Shown here: in pieces, positions 32,998 to 42,951 of the stretch
Layout of the letters: each line of letters opens with the position of its first letter
How positions within the stretch are numbered: position 1 is the stretch's first letter
From: an uncultured Bacteroidia bacterium
GTDB taxonomy: Bacteria > Bacteroidota > Bacteroidia > Bacteroidales > UBA932
Assembly: GCA_902789245.1 (NCBI GenBank)
Contig: CADAND010000001.1
Span: 1 to 64,000 of the forward strand
Direction: 5' to 3'
DNA length: 64,000 nucleotides
Notes under the pieces: generated by a model
The model's input: the letters and a program-made list of their open reading frames with translations, nothing else
The model's database searches: none
What the model was told of the DNA's origin: nothing
Program-made: the position numbers and the translations under genes

Positions 32998-35900
32998 ATG
33001 ACAGAGAAGAAATTCACCTTGTGGAACCGGATCTGCGCGGCTGTCGCCTTTGTCGTTTCCGCCGTCACGTACCTGCTGACCATAGAACCGTCCGCATCCT
33101 TCTGGGACTGCGGCGAATTCATCGCTTCATCGTATAAACTCGAAGTGGGACATCCGCCGGGAAACCCGGTGTTCCAGCTCTTCGCCCGCATCTTTACCCT
33201 GTTCGGGGACAATATGCACGCGGCGATCCTCGTCAACGCGATGAGCGCCCTGTGCTCTGCGGCGACGATCCTCTTCCTGTACCTGACCGTCGTCTGGCTC
33301 GCCAAGCGACTGGTGCGCCCGGCCGCGGACGGACAGTACAGCCCGGCGCAGGCCGTGGCCATCTTCGGTTCCGGCCTCGTGGGTGCACTGATCTATACCT
33401 TCTCGGACACCTTCTGGTTCTCCGCCGTCGAGGGAGAGGTCTATGCGATGTCTTCGCTCTTCACCGCGGTGGTCTTCTGGCTGATGACGCTGTGGTACGA
33501 CCGCGCCGACGAGCCGCATTCCCTGCGCTGGATCGTGCTGATCGCCTTCCTGATGGGCCTGAGCATCGGCGTGCACCTGCTGAACCTGCTGGCCATCCCG
33601 GCCATCGTGTTCATGTACTACTACCGTCAGCGTGAGGACAAGCCGTTCACTTTCAAGGAGCTGGTCAAGATTTTCGCCGTGGGCGTGCTGATCCTCGGCC
33701 TGATCGTCTTCCTGGTGGTGCCGTACCTGCCCAAGCTGGCGGCGTACTTCGACCTCTTCTTCGTCAACACCCTGGGCCTGCCGTACAACAGCGGCGCCGC
33801 CTTCTTCCTCGTCGCGCTGCTCGCCCTGCTGTTCTGGGGCCTGTTCCGTACCCTGAAGCAGGAAAAGGTCTTCCTCAACACGGCGCTGCTCTGCATCACG
33901 ACGATCGTCATCGGCTTCTCGGTCTTCACCATCGACATCATCCGTTCCAGCGCGAAGACCCCGACCAACGAATACCAGCCCGACAACGCCTTCACGCTCG
34001 TGCGCTACCTCTCCCGCGAGCAGTACGGCTCCACGCCGCTCCTCTACGGACAGTACTACGGCGCACCCTACGAACTCAAGACCACGACCTACTGGGCGCC
34101 GCTCGACGGCAAATACAAGAAAGTCGAAGGCCCGATCGACGCCCGCTACAAGGCGTCCGGCAAGATGCTCTTCCCGCGCATGTGGAGCACGAGCCCGGAC
34201 GGAAGCTATGAGGCGTTCTACGAGACCTACACCAACGGCAAGGGCCAGCGCGTGGCCGGGGCCACGGCCCGCAAGCCGTCCTTCGGCACCAACCTTTACT
34301 ACTTCTTCGACTACCAGCTGAACTGGATGTACTGGCGCTACTTCATGTGGAACTTCGCCGGTCGCCAGAATCAGATCCACGCCCCCAATCCGGGCGACAT
34401 CTTCCACGGCAACTGGGAGAGCGGCGTGAAGTTCATCGACGACATCCGCCTGGGCGACCAGTCCGACGCGCCCGACGTGCTCGCGAACGACAAGGGCAAG
34501 AACCATTACTATTTCCTGCCCCTGCTGCTCGGCCTGCTGGGCCTCTTCTTCCAGTTCGACCGCGACAAGCGCGGCTGCTGGCTGACCTTCCTGATGTTCT
34601 TCATGACGGGTATCGCCATCGTGCTTTACCTCAACCAGCCGCCCTATCAGGTGCGCGAGCGCGACTACGCGTATGCGGGTTCCTTCTATTTCTTCAGCGC
34701 CTGGGCGGGACTCGCCGTGGCGGCGCTCTTCAGCTGGATAGACGGCGCCCGCAAGGGCCGCGGCAGCCTGGCGACGGCCGGCGTGCTGGCTGGCCTCTGC
34801 CTGCTCGTGCCCGTGCAGATGGCCGCCCAGAACTGGGACGACCACGACCGCTCCAACCGCCGCACGGCGGTGGAAATGGCCCGCAATTACCTCAATGCCG
34901 TGGGTGAGAACGGCATCCTCGTGACCCACGGAGACAACGACACCTTCCCGCTCTGGTACGCCCAGGAGGTGGAAGACGTCCGCACGGACGTGCGCATCTG
35001 CAACACCTCGCTGCTCGGCACCGACTGGCACATCGACCAGATGAAGTGGGCGTGCAACAAGTCCGCCCCGCTGCCCCTGACGGTGGGCCCGGACCAGTAC
35101 CTCTACGGCACTAATGAGTATATCCCGATCTTCGACACGCAGGAAATCGAGATGGACATCGCGGACGTGATGGCCGTCTTCAAGCACCCGCAGATCAAGG
35201 CCCCGATGACCAGCGGCCGCAAGGTGGACTACATCCCCTCGCGCAAGATCGTCATGCCGGTCAATAAGGAGAACGTCATCAAGTACGGCATCCTGGACGG
35301 GAAATACGCCGCCCAGATCCCCGATTCGATCGTGCTCACGATCTCCAAGGACAAGGAGTACCTGAGCAAGCCCGAGCTCTTCCTGCTGGACCTGCTCTCG
35401 GGCTACCAGTGGGACCGTCCGCTCCACTTCCTGAACATGGGCGGCGACCTGAACGTCGGCATCAAGGAGTACCTCGAGTACAACGGCTACTCCTACCAAT
35501 TCGTCCCGATCAAGAACAAGACGACCAGCTCGGAAGCGGGCTTCGTCGATACGGACGAACTGTACCGCATGATGACGCAGGTCTATCGGTGGGATGCGCT
35601 TGCGCAGGATGACTACTTCATTGATTACCAGAACATGTACACGCACCTGGGCGTGATGTCCGTCCGCGGGATGTTCGTGACCTGCGCCGAGGCCTTCATG
35701 AAGGCCGGCGAGAACGAGCGCGCGCTGGAGATGATCGACAAGGCGGCGGAAGTGATGCAGCACTACCCGCTGGAGACCGTCCCCCTGGGCTTCTCGGGCA
35801 ACGACTACATGGTCACCCTGATGATCGAGGACTACTACAAGCTGGGCCAGGCCGACAAGGCCCGCCTGCTGGCGACGCAGCTCGGCTCCGGCCTGCTGCA

Positions 35901-36084
35901 GAGCGCCAAGTTCTACATCGAGTTCTACGACTGGGCCCGCGAAGAGTTCGAGGTCGTAGGCCAGTACATCTATTTCCTGTCCGACGTGATGAAGCAGGCC
36001 GGCGACAACGATCTGGCCAAGCAGCTCACTGACGCTCTTGTGGCCCTGGTGGATGCCGCTTCGGATGCGCTGGACGAAGAATAG
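32998..36084 (+). CDS. DUF2723 family GT-C-like membrane glycosyltransferase
   Basis: This 1028-residue protein has an N-terminal DUF2723 domain with about 10 membrane helices. It includes FWDCGEFIASSYKLEVGHPP (about 36-55), where Asp/Glu resemble the catalytic loop of protein O-mannosyltransferases. A C-terminal soluble part (about 610-1028) contains THGDNDTFPLWYAQEVEDVR and helical repeats. It is proposed to attach a glycan to exported proteins, a process common in this phylum; donor and target are unknown. I recall the family being listed as GT117. The ATG at 32998 lies 6 nt after its promoter box. Confidence 0.88.
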   Translation: MTEKKFTLWNRICAAVAFVVSAVTYLLTIEPSASFWDCGEFIASSYKLEVGHPPGNPVFQLFARIFTLFGDNMHAAILVNAMSALCSAATILFLYLTVVWLAKRLVRPAADGQYSPAQAVAIFGSGLVGALIYTFSDTFWFSAVEGEVYAMSSLFTAVVFWLMTLWYDRADEPHSLRWIVLIAFLMGLSIGVHLLNLLAIPAIVFMYYYRQREDKPFTFKELVKIFAVGVLILGLIVFLVVPYLPKLAAYFDLFFVNTLGLPYNSGAAFFLVALLALLFWGLFRTLKQEKVFLNTALLCITTIVIGFSVFTIDIIRSSAKTPTNEYQPDNAFTLVRYLSREQYGSTPLLYGQYYGAPYELKTTTYWAPLDGKYKKVEGPIDARYKASGKMLFPRMWSTSPDGSYEAFYETYTNGKGQRVAGATARKPSFGTNLYYFFDYQLNWMYWRYFMWNFAGRQNQIHAPNPGDIFHGNWESGVKFIDDIRLGDQSDAPDVLANDKGKNHYYFLPLLLGLLGLFFQFDRDKRGCWLTFLMFFMTGIAIVLYLNQPPYQVRERDYAYAGSFYFFSAWAGLAVAALFSWIDGARKGRGSLATAGVLAGLCLLVPVQMAAQNWDDHDRSNRRTAVEMARNYLNAVGENGILVTHGDNDTFPLWYAQEVEDVRTDVRICNTSLLGTDWHIDQMKWACNKSAPLPLTVGPDQYLYGTNEYIPIFDTQEIEMDIADVMAVFKHPQIKAPMTSGRKVDYIPSRKIVMPVNKENVIKYGILDGKYAAQIPDSIVLTISKDKEYLSKPELFLLDLLSGYQWDRPLHFLNMGGDLNVGIKEYLEYNGYSYQFVPIKNKTTSSEAGFVDTDELYRMMTQVYRWDALAQDDYFIDYQNMYTHLGVMSVRGMFVTCAEAFMKAGENERALEMIDKAAEVMQHYPLETVPLGFSGNDYMVTLMIEDYYKLGQADKARLLATQLGSGLLQSAKFYIEFYDWAREEFEVVGQYIYFLSDVMKQAGDNDLAKQLTDALVALVDAASDALDEE

Positions 36085-36091
36085 CGACGCC

Positions 36092-36994
36092 ATGGCAGAA
36101 TTTCCTTCCCCTTCCTGGACCGACTACGAACTGCTGGACAGCGGCGCGGGCGAAAAGCTGGAGCGCTTCGGCGCCTACGTGCTCGCGCGTCCGGAGCCCA
36201 AGGCGCTCTGGGATAAATCGTTGCCGGATGCCGAATGGCGCCGGCTCGCCCACACGACTTTCACGCCCGGCGCCGGTTTCGGCAAGGCCGGCAAGGAGGA
36301 CAGCGGCACCTGGAACCGTCTCAGGAAGATGGACGACCAGTGGCACATCAAATATGCCAATGCAGACGGCCTGAAGATGGATTTGCGCCTCGGGCTCACG
36401 TCGTTCAAGCACGTCGGCGTCTTCCCGGAGCAGGCCCCCAACTGGGACTATATCTACCGCCAGACCCGTGCGCTCTCGCAGAAACTGGGCCGTACGTCCC
36501 GCGTCCTGAACCTGTTCGCCTATACGGGCGGCGCGTCGCTTGCCGCCAAGGCCGGCGGGGCGGACGTGACGCACCTGGACTCCGTCCGGCAGGTGGTCAC
36601 CTGGGCCCGCGGCAACATGGAGAACAGCGGCCTGGACGGCATCCGCTGGGTGGTGGAGGATGCGATGAAGTTCGCCCGGCGCGAAGCGCGGCGCGGTAAC
36701 CGCTACGACGGCATCATCCTCGATCCGCCCGCCTACGGGCACGGCCCGGACGGCGAGAAATGGAAGCTGGACGAGTGCCTGTTCGACATGCTGCGCAGCG
36801 TCGGCGAGATCCTCGCGCCGCAGGACGCCTTCCTCGTGCTCAACCTCTACAGCAACGGCTATTCCGCCCTGCTGGGCGAGACGGTGCTCCGTCAGGCGAT
36901 GCGCGTCGGGGAGATGGAAAGCGGGGAACTGGCGCTCAGCGACCGCTTCGGCAAGGCCCTGCCGCTCTCCATCGTGGTGCGGATGACGCGGTAG
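36092..36994 (+). CDS. SAM-dependent methyltransferase, RlmI/RlmK-like
   Basis: This 300-residue class I methyltransferase has motif [21 protein letters not shown] (about 149-168), [10 protein letters not shown] and the catalytic motif [13 protein letters not shown] (about 207-219). These features resemble 23S rRNA methyltransferases RlmI/RlmK without the PUA domain. The target base is unknown. The ATG at 36092 avoids an overlap with the DUF2723 gene, which ends 7 nt earlier; the two may share a transcript. Confidence 0.87.
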   Translation: MAEFPSPSWTDYELLDSGAGEKLERFGAYVLARPEPKALWDKSLPDAEWRRLAHTTFTPGAGFGKAGKEDSGTWNRLRKMDDQWHIKYANADGLKMDLRLGLTSFKHVGVFPEQAPNWDYIYRQTRALSQKLGRTSRVLNLFAYTGGASLAAKAGGADVTHLDSVRQVVTWARGNMENSGLDGIRWVVEDAMKFARREARRGNRYDGIILDPPAYGHGPDGEKWKLDECLFDMLRSVGEILAPQDAFLVLNLYSNGYSALLGETVLRQAMRVGEMESGELALSDRFGKALPLSIVVRMTR

Positions 36995-37013
36995 CACTTA
37001 CGGAAATAATTGT

Positions 37014-37021
37014 TATCTTTG
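37014..37021 (+). promoter_or_regulatory. -7 promoter box of pgk
   Basis: TATCTTTG lies 34 nt before the ATG at 37056, giving pgk an ordinary short leader. Confidence 0.6.
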
Positions 37022-37055
37022 CGATTCGGAATATTCAAAACATCTTTTTATAGCT

Positions 37056-38309
37056 ATGCAGCAACACATCGATTCCTACGATTTCGCCGGTAAGAAGGCG
37101 ATCGTGCGCGTGGACTTCAACGTTCCCCTCAACGAGCAGTTTGAAATTACGGACGACACCCGCATCCGCCGGGCCATGCCGACCCTCAAGAAGGTTCTCG
37201 CCGGTGGCGGGTCCCTCATCATCATGTCCCACCTCGGCCGTCCGAAGGGCGTGACCGACAAGTTCTCCCTCAAGCACATCGTGAATCATGTGGCCGAGTG
37301 CCTCGGCGCGCCGGTGAAGTTCGCCGCCGACTGCCAGAAGGCCCAGGCCGAAGTGGCTTCCCTCAAGCCGGGTGAGGCCCTCCTGCTCGAGAACCTCCGC
37401 TTCTACGCCGAGGAGGAAGGCAAGCCCCGCGGACTCGCCGAGGACGCCTCCGACGAGGAGAAGAAGGCCGCCAAGGCTGCCGTCAAGGCCAGCCAGAAGG
37501 ACTTCGTCAAGACCCTCGCCTCCTACGCGGACTGCTACATCAACGACGCCTTCGGTACGGCCCACCGTGCCCACGGCTCCACCGCCCTCATCGCCGACTA
37601 CTTCCCCAACGACAAGATGTTCGGCTACCTGATGGAAGGCGAGATCAAGGCCATCGACAACGTTCTCAAGAACGCCCAGCATCCCTTCACCGCCATCATC
37701 GGCGGCTCCAAGGTCTCTTCCAAGCTCGCCGTGCTCGAGAACATGCTCGAGAAGGTGGACAACCTGATCATCGGCGGCGGTATGGGTTATACCTTCGTCA
37801 AGGCCCAGGGCGGCAAGATCGGTAACTCCCTCCATGAGGACGACCTCATGCCGGAGGCGCTCGAGATCCTCGCCAAGGCCAAGGAGAAGGGCGTGAAGAT
37901 CTATCTCTCTTCCGAGACCGTCATCGCCGACGAGTTCAGCAACGACGCCAAGACCAAGATCGTCCCGTCCAACGACATCCCCGACGGCTGGGAGGGCATG
38001 GACGCCGGTCCCGCTTCCCTGAAGGAGTGGAAGGAGGTGATCCTCGGTTCCAAGACCATCCTCTGGAACGGTCCCGTCGGCGTGTTCGAGATGCCGACCT
38101 TCGCCAAGGGCACGCTCCAGATTGCAGAAGACCTCGCCGAGGCCACGGCCAAGGGCGCTTACACCCTCGTGGGCGGCGGTGACTCCGTCGCTGCCGTGAC
38201 CCAGATGGGCTATGCCGAGAAGGTGAGCTATGTCTCCACCGGCGGTGGTGCCATGCTCGAGGCCCTCGAAGGCAAAGAACTTCCGGGCATTGCGGCGATC
38301 CGCGGCTAG
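37056..38309 (+). CDS. pgk: Phosphoglycerate kinase
   Basis: This 417-residue glycolytic enzyme has [19 protein letters not shown] at the N-terminus (about 13-31), SHLGRPKG (about 66-73), the substrate-binding [17 protein letters not shown] (about 162-178), the hinge and nucleotide parts GGSKVSSKL and the C-terminal GGGDSVAAV. It makes ATP from 1,3-bisphosphoglycerate. Codon use is strongly biased to NNC/NNG, as expected for a highly expressed gene. Confidence 0.98.
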   Translation: MQQHIDSYDFAGKKAIVRVDFNVPLNEQFEITDDTRIRRAMPTLKKVLAGGGSLIIMSHLGRPKGVTDKFSLKHIVNHVAECLGAPVKFAADCQKAQAEVASLKPGEALLLENLRFYAEEEGKPRGLAEDASDEEKKAAKAAVKASQKDFVKTLASYADCYINDAFGTAHRAHGSTALIADYFPNDKMFGYLMEGEIKAIDNVLKNAQHPFTAIIGGSKVSSKLAVLENMLEKVDNLIIGGGMGYTFVKAQGGKIGNSLHEDDLMPEALEILAKAKEKGVKIYLSSETVIADEFSNDAKTKIVPSNDIPDGWEGMDAGPASLKEWKEVILGSKTILWNGPVGVFEMPTFAKGTLQIAEDLAEATAKGAYTLVGGGDSVAAVTQMGYAEKVSYVSTGGGAMLEALEGKELPGIAAIRG

Positions 38310-38354
38310 ACCTCCGGAAAAGCAATTCTTAAAACCTTAAAACCTTATTAGTGT

Positions 38355-39524
38355 ATGGCCTATCAAGAAGTAACCAAGACAAGCTACGGCTCCCGCCTGG
38401 GCAATTCCCTCAAGGGTATTCTCACCGGCCTGGTGCTGCTTGTCGCCGCGATCGTCCTCCTCTGGTGGAACGAGGGTCGCGCTGTCAAAGTCAGTAAAAT
38501 GCTCAAGGCGGCCGAGACCGAGTGTGTCGATGTCGCCAGCGTCGATTCCGTGGATCCCGCCCTGGAAGGGAAGCTGATTCATGCCACGGCCGTCGCGAAG
38601 ACGGACGAGGTCCTGACCGATCCCGATTAAGGTCTTTCCGTGAACGCGATCCGACTGGAGCGCGACGTCGAGTATTACCAGTGGGTGGAGCATTCCTCCT
38701 CCGAGACCAAGGATAAGATCGGCGGCGGTCAGGAGACCACCACGACCTACACCTACTCCAAGGAGTGGGTGAGCGGCCCGGTCGATTCCGGCAGCTTCAA
38801 GGATCCTGACTACCAGGGAAGCAACTATGTCCGCACGACCGTTCCGGAAAACACCGTGACGGCCCAGAAGGTGGACTTCGGTGCCTATGTACTTCCCCAG
38901 GCCATGGTCGGTGCCATTCCTGCCGGCACGGCCGTGAACGTTCCGGACTCCGTCGCCAATGGCGTGGATATCTTCGTCCAGGGCAACACGGTCTATTATG
39001 GCGAGAATCCCCAGACCCCGGCCGTCGGTGACGTCCGTGTGAGCTTCAGCGAGGCGGATGGCGGCGTCGCTTCCATCCTGGGCCAGGTGAAGGGCAACAC
39101 CTTCGAGTCCTTCAAGCACAAGAACGGCAAGAGCCTGATGGTCCTCCGGATGGGTGAGCACTCCCAGGAGGAGATGTTCGAGTCCGAGAAGGCCAGCAAC
39201 AAGTTCATTCTCTGGCTGGTCCGCATCCTGGGCGTCATCCTTATGATCAGTGCCCTGCGCATGATGTTCGACATCCTCGTGGCGATTCTCAAGGTCCTCC
39301 CGTTCCTGGGCAACATCGCCCAGGTGGGCGTGAACCTGGTCACGAGCGTGGTCGGATTTATCCTGTCGCTGGTCGTGATCATGATCGCCTGGGTGGCCTA
39401 CCGACCGCTGCTGGCGGTTGCGCTCGCGGTTGTCATCGTGGCGCTGGTCTGCTTCCTGATTTCCAAGAGCAAGAAGGCTCCGGCTGCGGCAGATGCTGCG
39501 GCGCCTGCCGGACAGCAGAGCTAG
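38355..39524 (+). pseudogene. TMEM43-family membrane protein, interrupted by an in-frame stop
   Basis: Two parts form one family protein of about 389 codons. Residues 1-91 carry a membrane helix (LTGLVLLVAAIVLLWWNEGR) and end DEVLTDPD. A TAA at 38628-38630 follows, then the same frame continues with GLSVNAIRLERDVEYYQWVE and three C-terminal membrane helices. No shift is needed to join them, so a single-codon change (for example TAC or TAT to TAA) explains the break. The downstream half could be re-initiated at GTG 38640. TMEM43-like proteins in bacteria have no proven role. A sequencing error or true pseudogene cannot be told apart here. Confidence 0.82.
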
Positions 39525-40405
39525 CCTTTGAGCGGACGCGCGTAGTGCGTCGCTTCCTTTTTAACCGGCTGCGGGTGAACCACCGCGGCCGGTTTTTTTG
39601 CCTTGGCGGCATAGACGAGCAGGGCGATGCCTGCGAGGATGAAGGGGATGGAGAGGAGCTGGCCCATGTCCAGGGCCATCGTCTGCTCGAACTCGACCTG
39701 CGGCTCCTTGATGAACTCGATCAGGAAGCGGCCGCCGAAGCAGCCCAGCAGGAAGAAGCCGAAGAAGAAGCCGCGGTGCACCTTGTCCAGCTTGTTCTTG
39801 TAGACCCAGACCATGACCAGACCGAGCAGCAGGTAGGTGAGGGCCTCGTAGAGCTGCGTCGGGTGCTTGGGCTCGGTCTCGCCGCGCAGGTCGAAGATGA
39901 AGCCCCAGGGGAGCGTGGTGACGTCTCCGTAGATCTCGGAGTTGAAGAGATTGCCCAGCCGGATCATGCAGCCCGCAAAGGCCACCGTGATGCACAGGCG
40001 GTCCATGATCCACAGGTAGTCAAAGTCGTTCTTCTTGCCGTAATGGCCGGCGAACCACCACATCGCAAGCAGCAGGGCGATGGCGCCGCCGTGGCTGGCC
40101 AGGCCGCCCTTCCAGGGCATGAAAATCTCCAGGAACCCTGCCCAGGAGCCAAAATAGTAATCCGGCTGGTAAAATATGCAGTGTCCCAGACGGGCGCCCA
40201 CGACCGTTGCGATGAGCAAGGTGTACAGCAGCGGGTCCATCAGCTTGGTGTCCACTTTCTCCCGGGTGAGGAACCATTTGAACAGGTACCAGCCGATGAT
40301 GAAGCCCGACACGAAGAGCAGGCCGTACCAGCGGATCTCGAGAGAACCGATGTGGAAAAGTATGGGATCGACGTGCCAATGCACGAACAGAAAAGAATTT
40401 ACCAT
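39521..40405 (-). CDS. lgt: Prolipoprotein diacylglyceryl transferase
   Basis: This 294-residue membrane enzyme has the Lgt signatures FHIGSLEIRWYGLLFVSGFI (about 15-34), MPWKGGLASHGGAIA and the central GCMIRLGNLFNSEIYGDVT. The conserved HPTQLYEA is also present. It transfers diacylglycerol to the lipobox cysteine of lipoproteins. The start at 40405 fits the family; a promoter box TATCTTTG lies at 40424-40431. Its stop overlaps the TMEM43 stop in a CTAG. Confidence 0.96.
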   Translation of the reverse strand: MVNSFLFVHWHVDPILFHIGSLEIRWYGLLFVSGFIIGWYLFKWFLTREKVDTKLMDPLLYTLLIATVVGARLGHCIFYQPDYYFGSWAGFLEIFMPWKGGLASHGGAIALLLAMWWFAGHYGKKNDFDYLWIMDRLCITVAFAGCMIRLGNLFNSEIYGDVTTLPWGFIFDLRGETEPKHPTQLYEALTYLLLGLVMVWVYKNKLDKVHRGFFFGFFLLGCFGGRFLIEFIKEPQVEFEQTMALDMGQLLSIPFILAGIALLVYAAKAKKPAAVVHPQPVKKEATHYARPLKG

Positions 40406-40423
40406 AAAGTTTTGTGTTTCATG

Positions 40424-40453
40424 CAAAGATAGCACAAAATTTGCATATCTTTG
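40424..40453. promoter_or_regulatory. Divergent -7 boxes of lgt and the efflux operon
   Basis: The minus-strand TATCTTTG (40424-40431) serves lgt. The plus-strand TATCTTTG (40446-40453) lies 16 nt before the TolC-family ATG. Confidence 0.6.
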
Positions 40454-40469
40454 CGCGCGAAAAATTATT

Positions 40470-41927
40470 ATGAAGAAATCGATAACGTTAGTATTCGCGC
40501 TTCTTCTTCCGCTGTTCGCCGTTGCGCAGGCCGTCGATACGACCGCTACCCCCACCTTCCTGACCCTGGAAGACGCGCTTCGGATCGCACTCAGCGAGAA
40601 TGCGTCTGTCAAAGTGGCAGACATGGAGATTCAGCGCACGGGCTATGCCCGTAAGGGTGCGTACGCCGCCCTCTTCCCGCAGATCAATGGATCCGGGTCT
40701 TATCAGCGTACAATCAAGAAACAGGTCATGTACATGGACTTCGACATCGGAGGCATGGGCGGCGGTGCGACCGGAGGATCTTCCGCCGCCGGTTCTGGCT
40801 TCCCCGGCGGCGACAGCGGCAAGAGCTCTTCCGACGGCTTCGAAGTCGGCCGCTGGAATACCTGGTCGGCCGGCGTCAGCGCCAGCCTGCCCCTCATCAA
40901 CGCCCAGCTGTGGAAAAACCTGGAGATCTCCGGGGAGAACGTCGAGCTGGCCGTCGAGCAGGCGCGCAGCTCCCGGCTCGAGACGGTGAACCAGGTCAAG
41001 CAGGCTTTCTTCACCTGCCTGCTGTCCAAGAAAGCCTTCGACGTGTACAAATCCGCCTATGAGAACGCCCTCGCGAACTGCGAGCAGATCCAGCGCCGCT
41101 TCAACGCCCAGAAGGCGTCCGAGCTGGACCTCACCCGCGCCAAGACCACGCTGGCGAACGCCATCCCGAACGTCTATGACGCGGAGAGCTCCGTCCTACT
41201 GTCCCTGTGGCAGCTCAAGGCCGTGATGGGCGTCGACCTGGACACGAATATCGACGTGGCCGGCGACCTGGACGACTACGCGCAGCACATGCTCTACGAC
41301 CTGAACGCGAGCGAGTCGCTCTCGCTGGAGAACAACTCCACGATGCGCCAGCTGGCCATCCAGGCCGAGCAGCTCGCCGACGCCGTCAAGGTCCAGCAGT
41401 ACGCCTACCTGCCCACGCTGTCCCTGTCGTTCAACTACAGCATCAACGCGATGACCAACGACTTCAAGTTCAGCGAGTACAAGTGGTCCCCGTATTCCTT
41501 CGTCGGACTGAGCCTGTCCGTGCCCATCTTCTCCGGTGGCCAGCGTCTCAACGCCGTCCGCCAGGCCAAGGTGCAGGCGCGGGAGCTGGATGTCCAGCGC
41601 ACCAACACCGAGCGCCAGCTCAAGATCTCCATCCGTCAGTATCTCAACCAGATGGAGACGGCGATGAAGAGCTTCGGCTCCGCCCGGAGCGCCGCCGAGA
41701 CGGCCCAGAAGGCCTACGACATCGCAGCGAAGTCCTACGATGTGGGCCGCAGCACGCTCACCGACCTCAACGACGCGCAGTACGCCCTGATCCAGTCTCA
41801 GCTCGGTGTCTGCCAGGCCATCTACACCTTCGTCGTGGCGAAGGCCGGTCTTGAGAGCACGCTCGGCGCCGACTTCATCGACGCCGCCGGCAATGTTCAA
41901 CTGAATAAAACTTACGTCAATGAATAG
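40470..41927 (+). CDS. TolC-family outer-membrane efflux protein
   Basis: This 485-residue protein has a signal peptide (MKKSITLVFALLLPLFAVAQ), two OEP repeats of long helices (about 30-240 and 265-470) and the typical LTLEDALRIALSENASVKVA near the N-terminus. It forms the outer-membrane tunnel of a tripartite pump. A Gly/Ser-rich loop (GGMGGGATGGSSAAGSGFPG) near 93-112 is an unusual low-complexity insert. The stop overlaps the adaptor gene by 8 nt. Confidence 0.93.
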   Translation: MKKSITLVFALLLPLFAVAQAVDTTATPTFLTLEDALRIALSENASVKVADMEIQRTGYARKGAYAALFPQINGSGSYQRTIKKQVMYMDFDIGGMGGGATGGSSAAGSGFPGGDSGKSSSDGFEVGRWNTWSAGVSASLPLINAQLWKNLEISGENVELAVEQARSSRLETVNQVKQAFFTCLLSKKAFDVYKSAYENALANCEQIQRRFNAQKASELDLTRAKTTLANAIPNVYDAESSVLLSLWQLKAVMGVDLDTNIDVAGDLDDYAQHMLYDLNASESLSLENNSTMRQLAIQAEQLADAVKVQQYAYLPTLSLSFNYSINAMTNDFKFSEYKWSPYSFVGLSLSVPIFSGGQRLNAVRQAKVQARELDVQRTNTERQLKISIRQYLNQMETAMKSFGSARSAAETAQKAYDIAAKSYDVGRSTLTDLNDAQYALIQSQLGVCQAIYTFVVAKAGLESTLGADFIDAAGNVQLNKTYVNE

Positions 41928-42951
41928 AGTATCCAAGATAGGCATGGCCCTGTGCGCCCTCGTGTGCGCCGCTTGCGGCCAGCAGAAATCCGGTGCGCCG
42001 GCCATGGACCCGATGGCCGCCATGAACGCTACGCCGGTCGTTTCCGTGACGGGCGCCGTCCGGGAGCAGGTGGCCCGCGACGCGGTGTATTCCGCGACCG
42101 TGCAGGCCAACGTGATCAACAACATCGCCCCGCTGAGCAGCGGGCGCATCCAGAAACTGAACGTCGAGGTCGGCGACTTCGTATCCGCCGGCCAGATCCT
42201 CGCCGAGATGGACCGCGTGCAGCTCGACCAGGCCGCGCTGCGGCTCAAGAACGACGAGACGGAGCTCGCCCGCGTAAAGCAACTCCTCGCCGAAGGTGGC
42301 GTGTCCCAGTCCGACTACGAGTCGCTGGAGCTCGCCTTCAACGTGTCCAAGAGCAGCTACGACAACCTCGTGGAGAACACCATCCTGCGCGCTCCCGTGA
42401 GCGGCGTGGTGTCCGCCCGCAATTATGACCGCGGCGATCTCTACTCCATGAGCCAGCCCATCTACACCGTGCAGCAGATCACGCCGGTGAAGCTCCTGGT
42501 GCCCATCTCCGAGGCCGACTACACCCGCGTGAAGCGCGGCGACAAGGTGACCCTGACGGCCGACGCCCTCCCGGGCCGGACCTACACGGGCACCATCGTG
42601 CGCCTCTACCCGACCATCGATCCCGCTTCCCACACCTTCAGTGCGGAAGTGCGCGTGGCCAATGAGAACCGCGAACTCCGCCCGGGCATGTACGCCCGCG
42701 TGTCCGTGGACTTCGGCGCCGTCGAGAGCATCGTGGTGCCGGACGTGGCCGTGATGAAGCTCCAGGGCTCCGGCCAGCGGACCGTCTTCGTGCTGAACAG
42801 CGACAACACCGTCTCCGTGAGAACGGTCGAGACCGGCCGTCATTTCGGAACCCGCTACGAGATCCTTTCCGGTCTGGAGGAGGGCGAGCTGGTGCTCACC
42901 GGCGGCCACTCCAACCTCCGTTCCGGCGATAAAGTGGAGGTCCAGCGATGA
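41920..42951 (+). CDS. RND efflux periplasmic adaptor lipoprotein
   Basis: This 343-residue membrane-fusion protein begins with a lipoprotein signal (MALCALVCAACGQ, lipid on Cys around residue 20). A lipoyl-like domain (SSGRIQKLNVEVGDFVSAGQ), a helical hairpin and a beta-barrel region follow. It links the TolC-family tunnel to the RND pump encoded next, which it overlaps by 4 nt. Confidence 0.94.
   Translation: MNRVSKIGMALCALVCAACGQQKSGAPAMDPMAAMNATPVVSVTGAVREQVARDAVYSATVQANVINNIAPLSSGRIQKLNVEVGDFVSAGQILAEMDRVQLDQAALRLKNDETELARVKQLLAEGGVSQSDYESLELAFNVSKSSYDNLVENTILRAPVSGVVSARNYDRGDLYSMSQPIYTVQQITPVKLLVPISEADYTRVKRGDKVTLTADALPGRTYTGTIVRLYPTIDPASHTFSAEVRVANENRELRPGMYARVSVDFGAVESIVVPDVAVMKLQGSGQRTVFVLNSDNTVSVRTVETGRHFGTRYEILSGLEEGELVLTGGHSNLRSGDKVEVQR

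Noticed and set aside
38628..38630. Recoding (read-through or special amino acid) at the TMEM43 stop
   Set aside because: The codon is TAA, not TGA or TAG, and no recoding structure is visible. A mutation or read error is simpler.
40860..41900. Tandem protein repeats in the TolC-family gene as a mobile element
   Set aside because: The internal duplication is the normal two-repeat structure of outer-membrane efflux proteins. Only the Gly/Ser loop is unusual.
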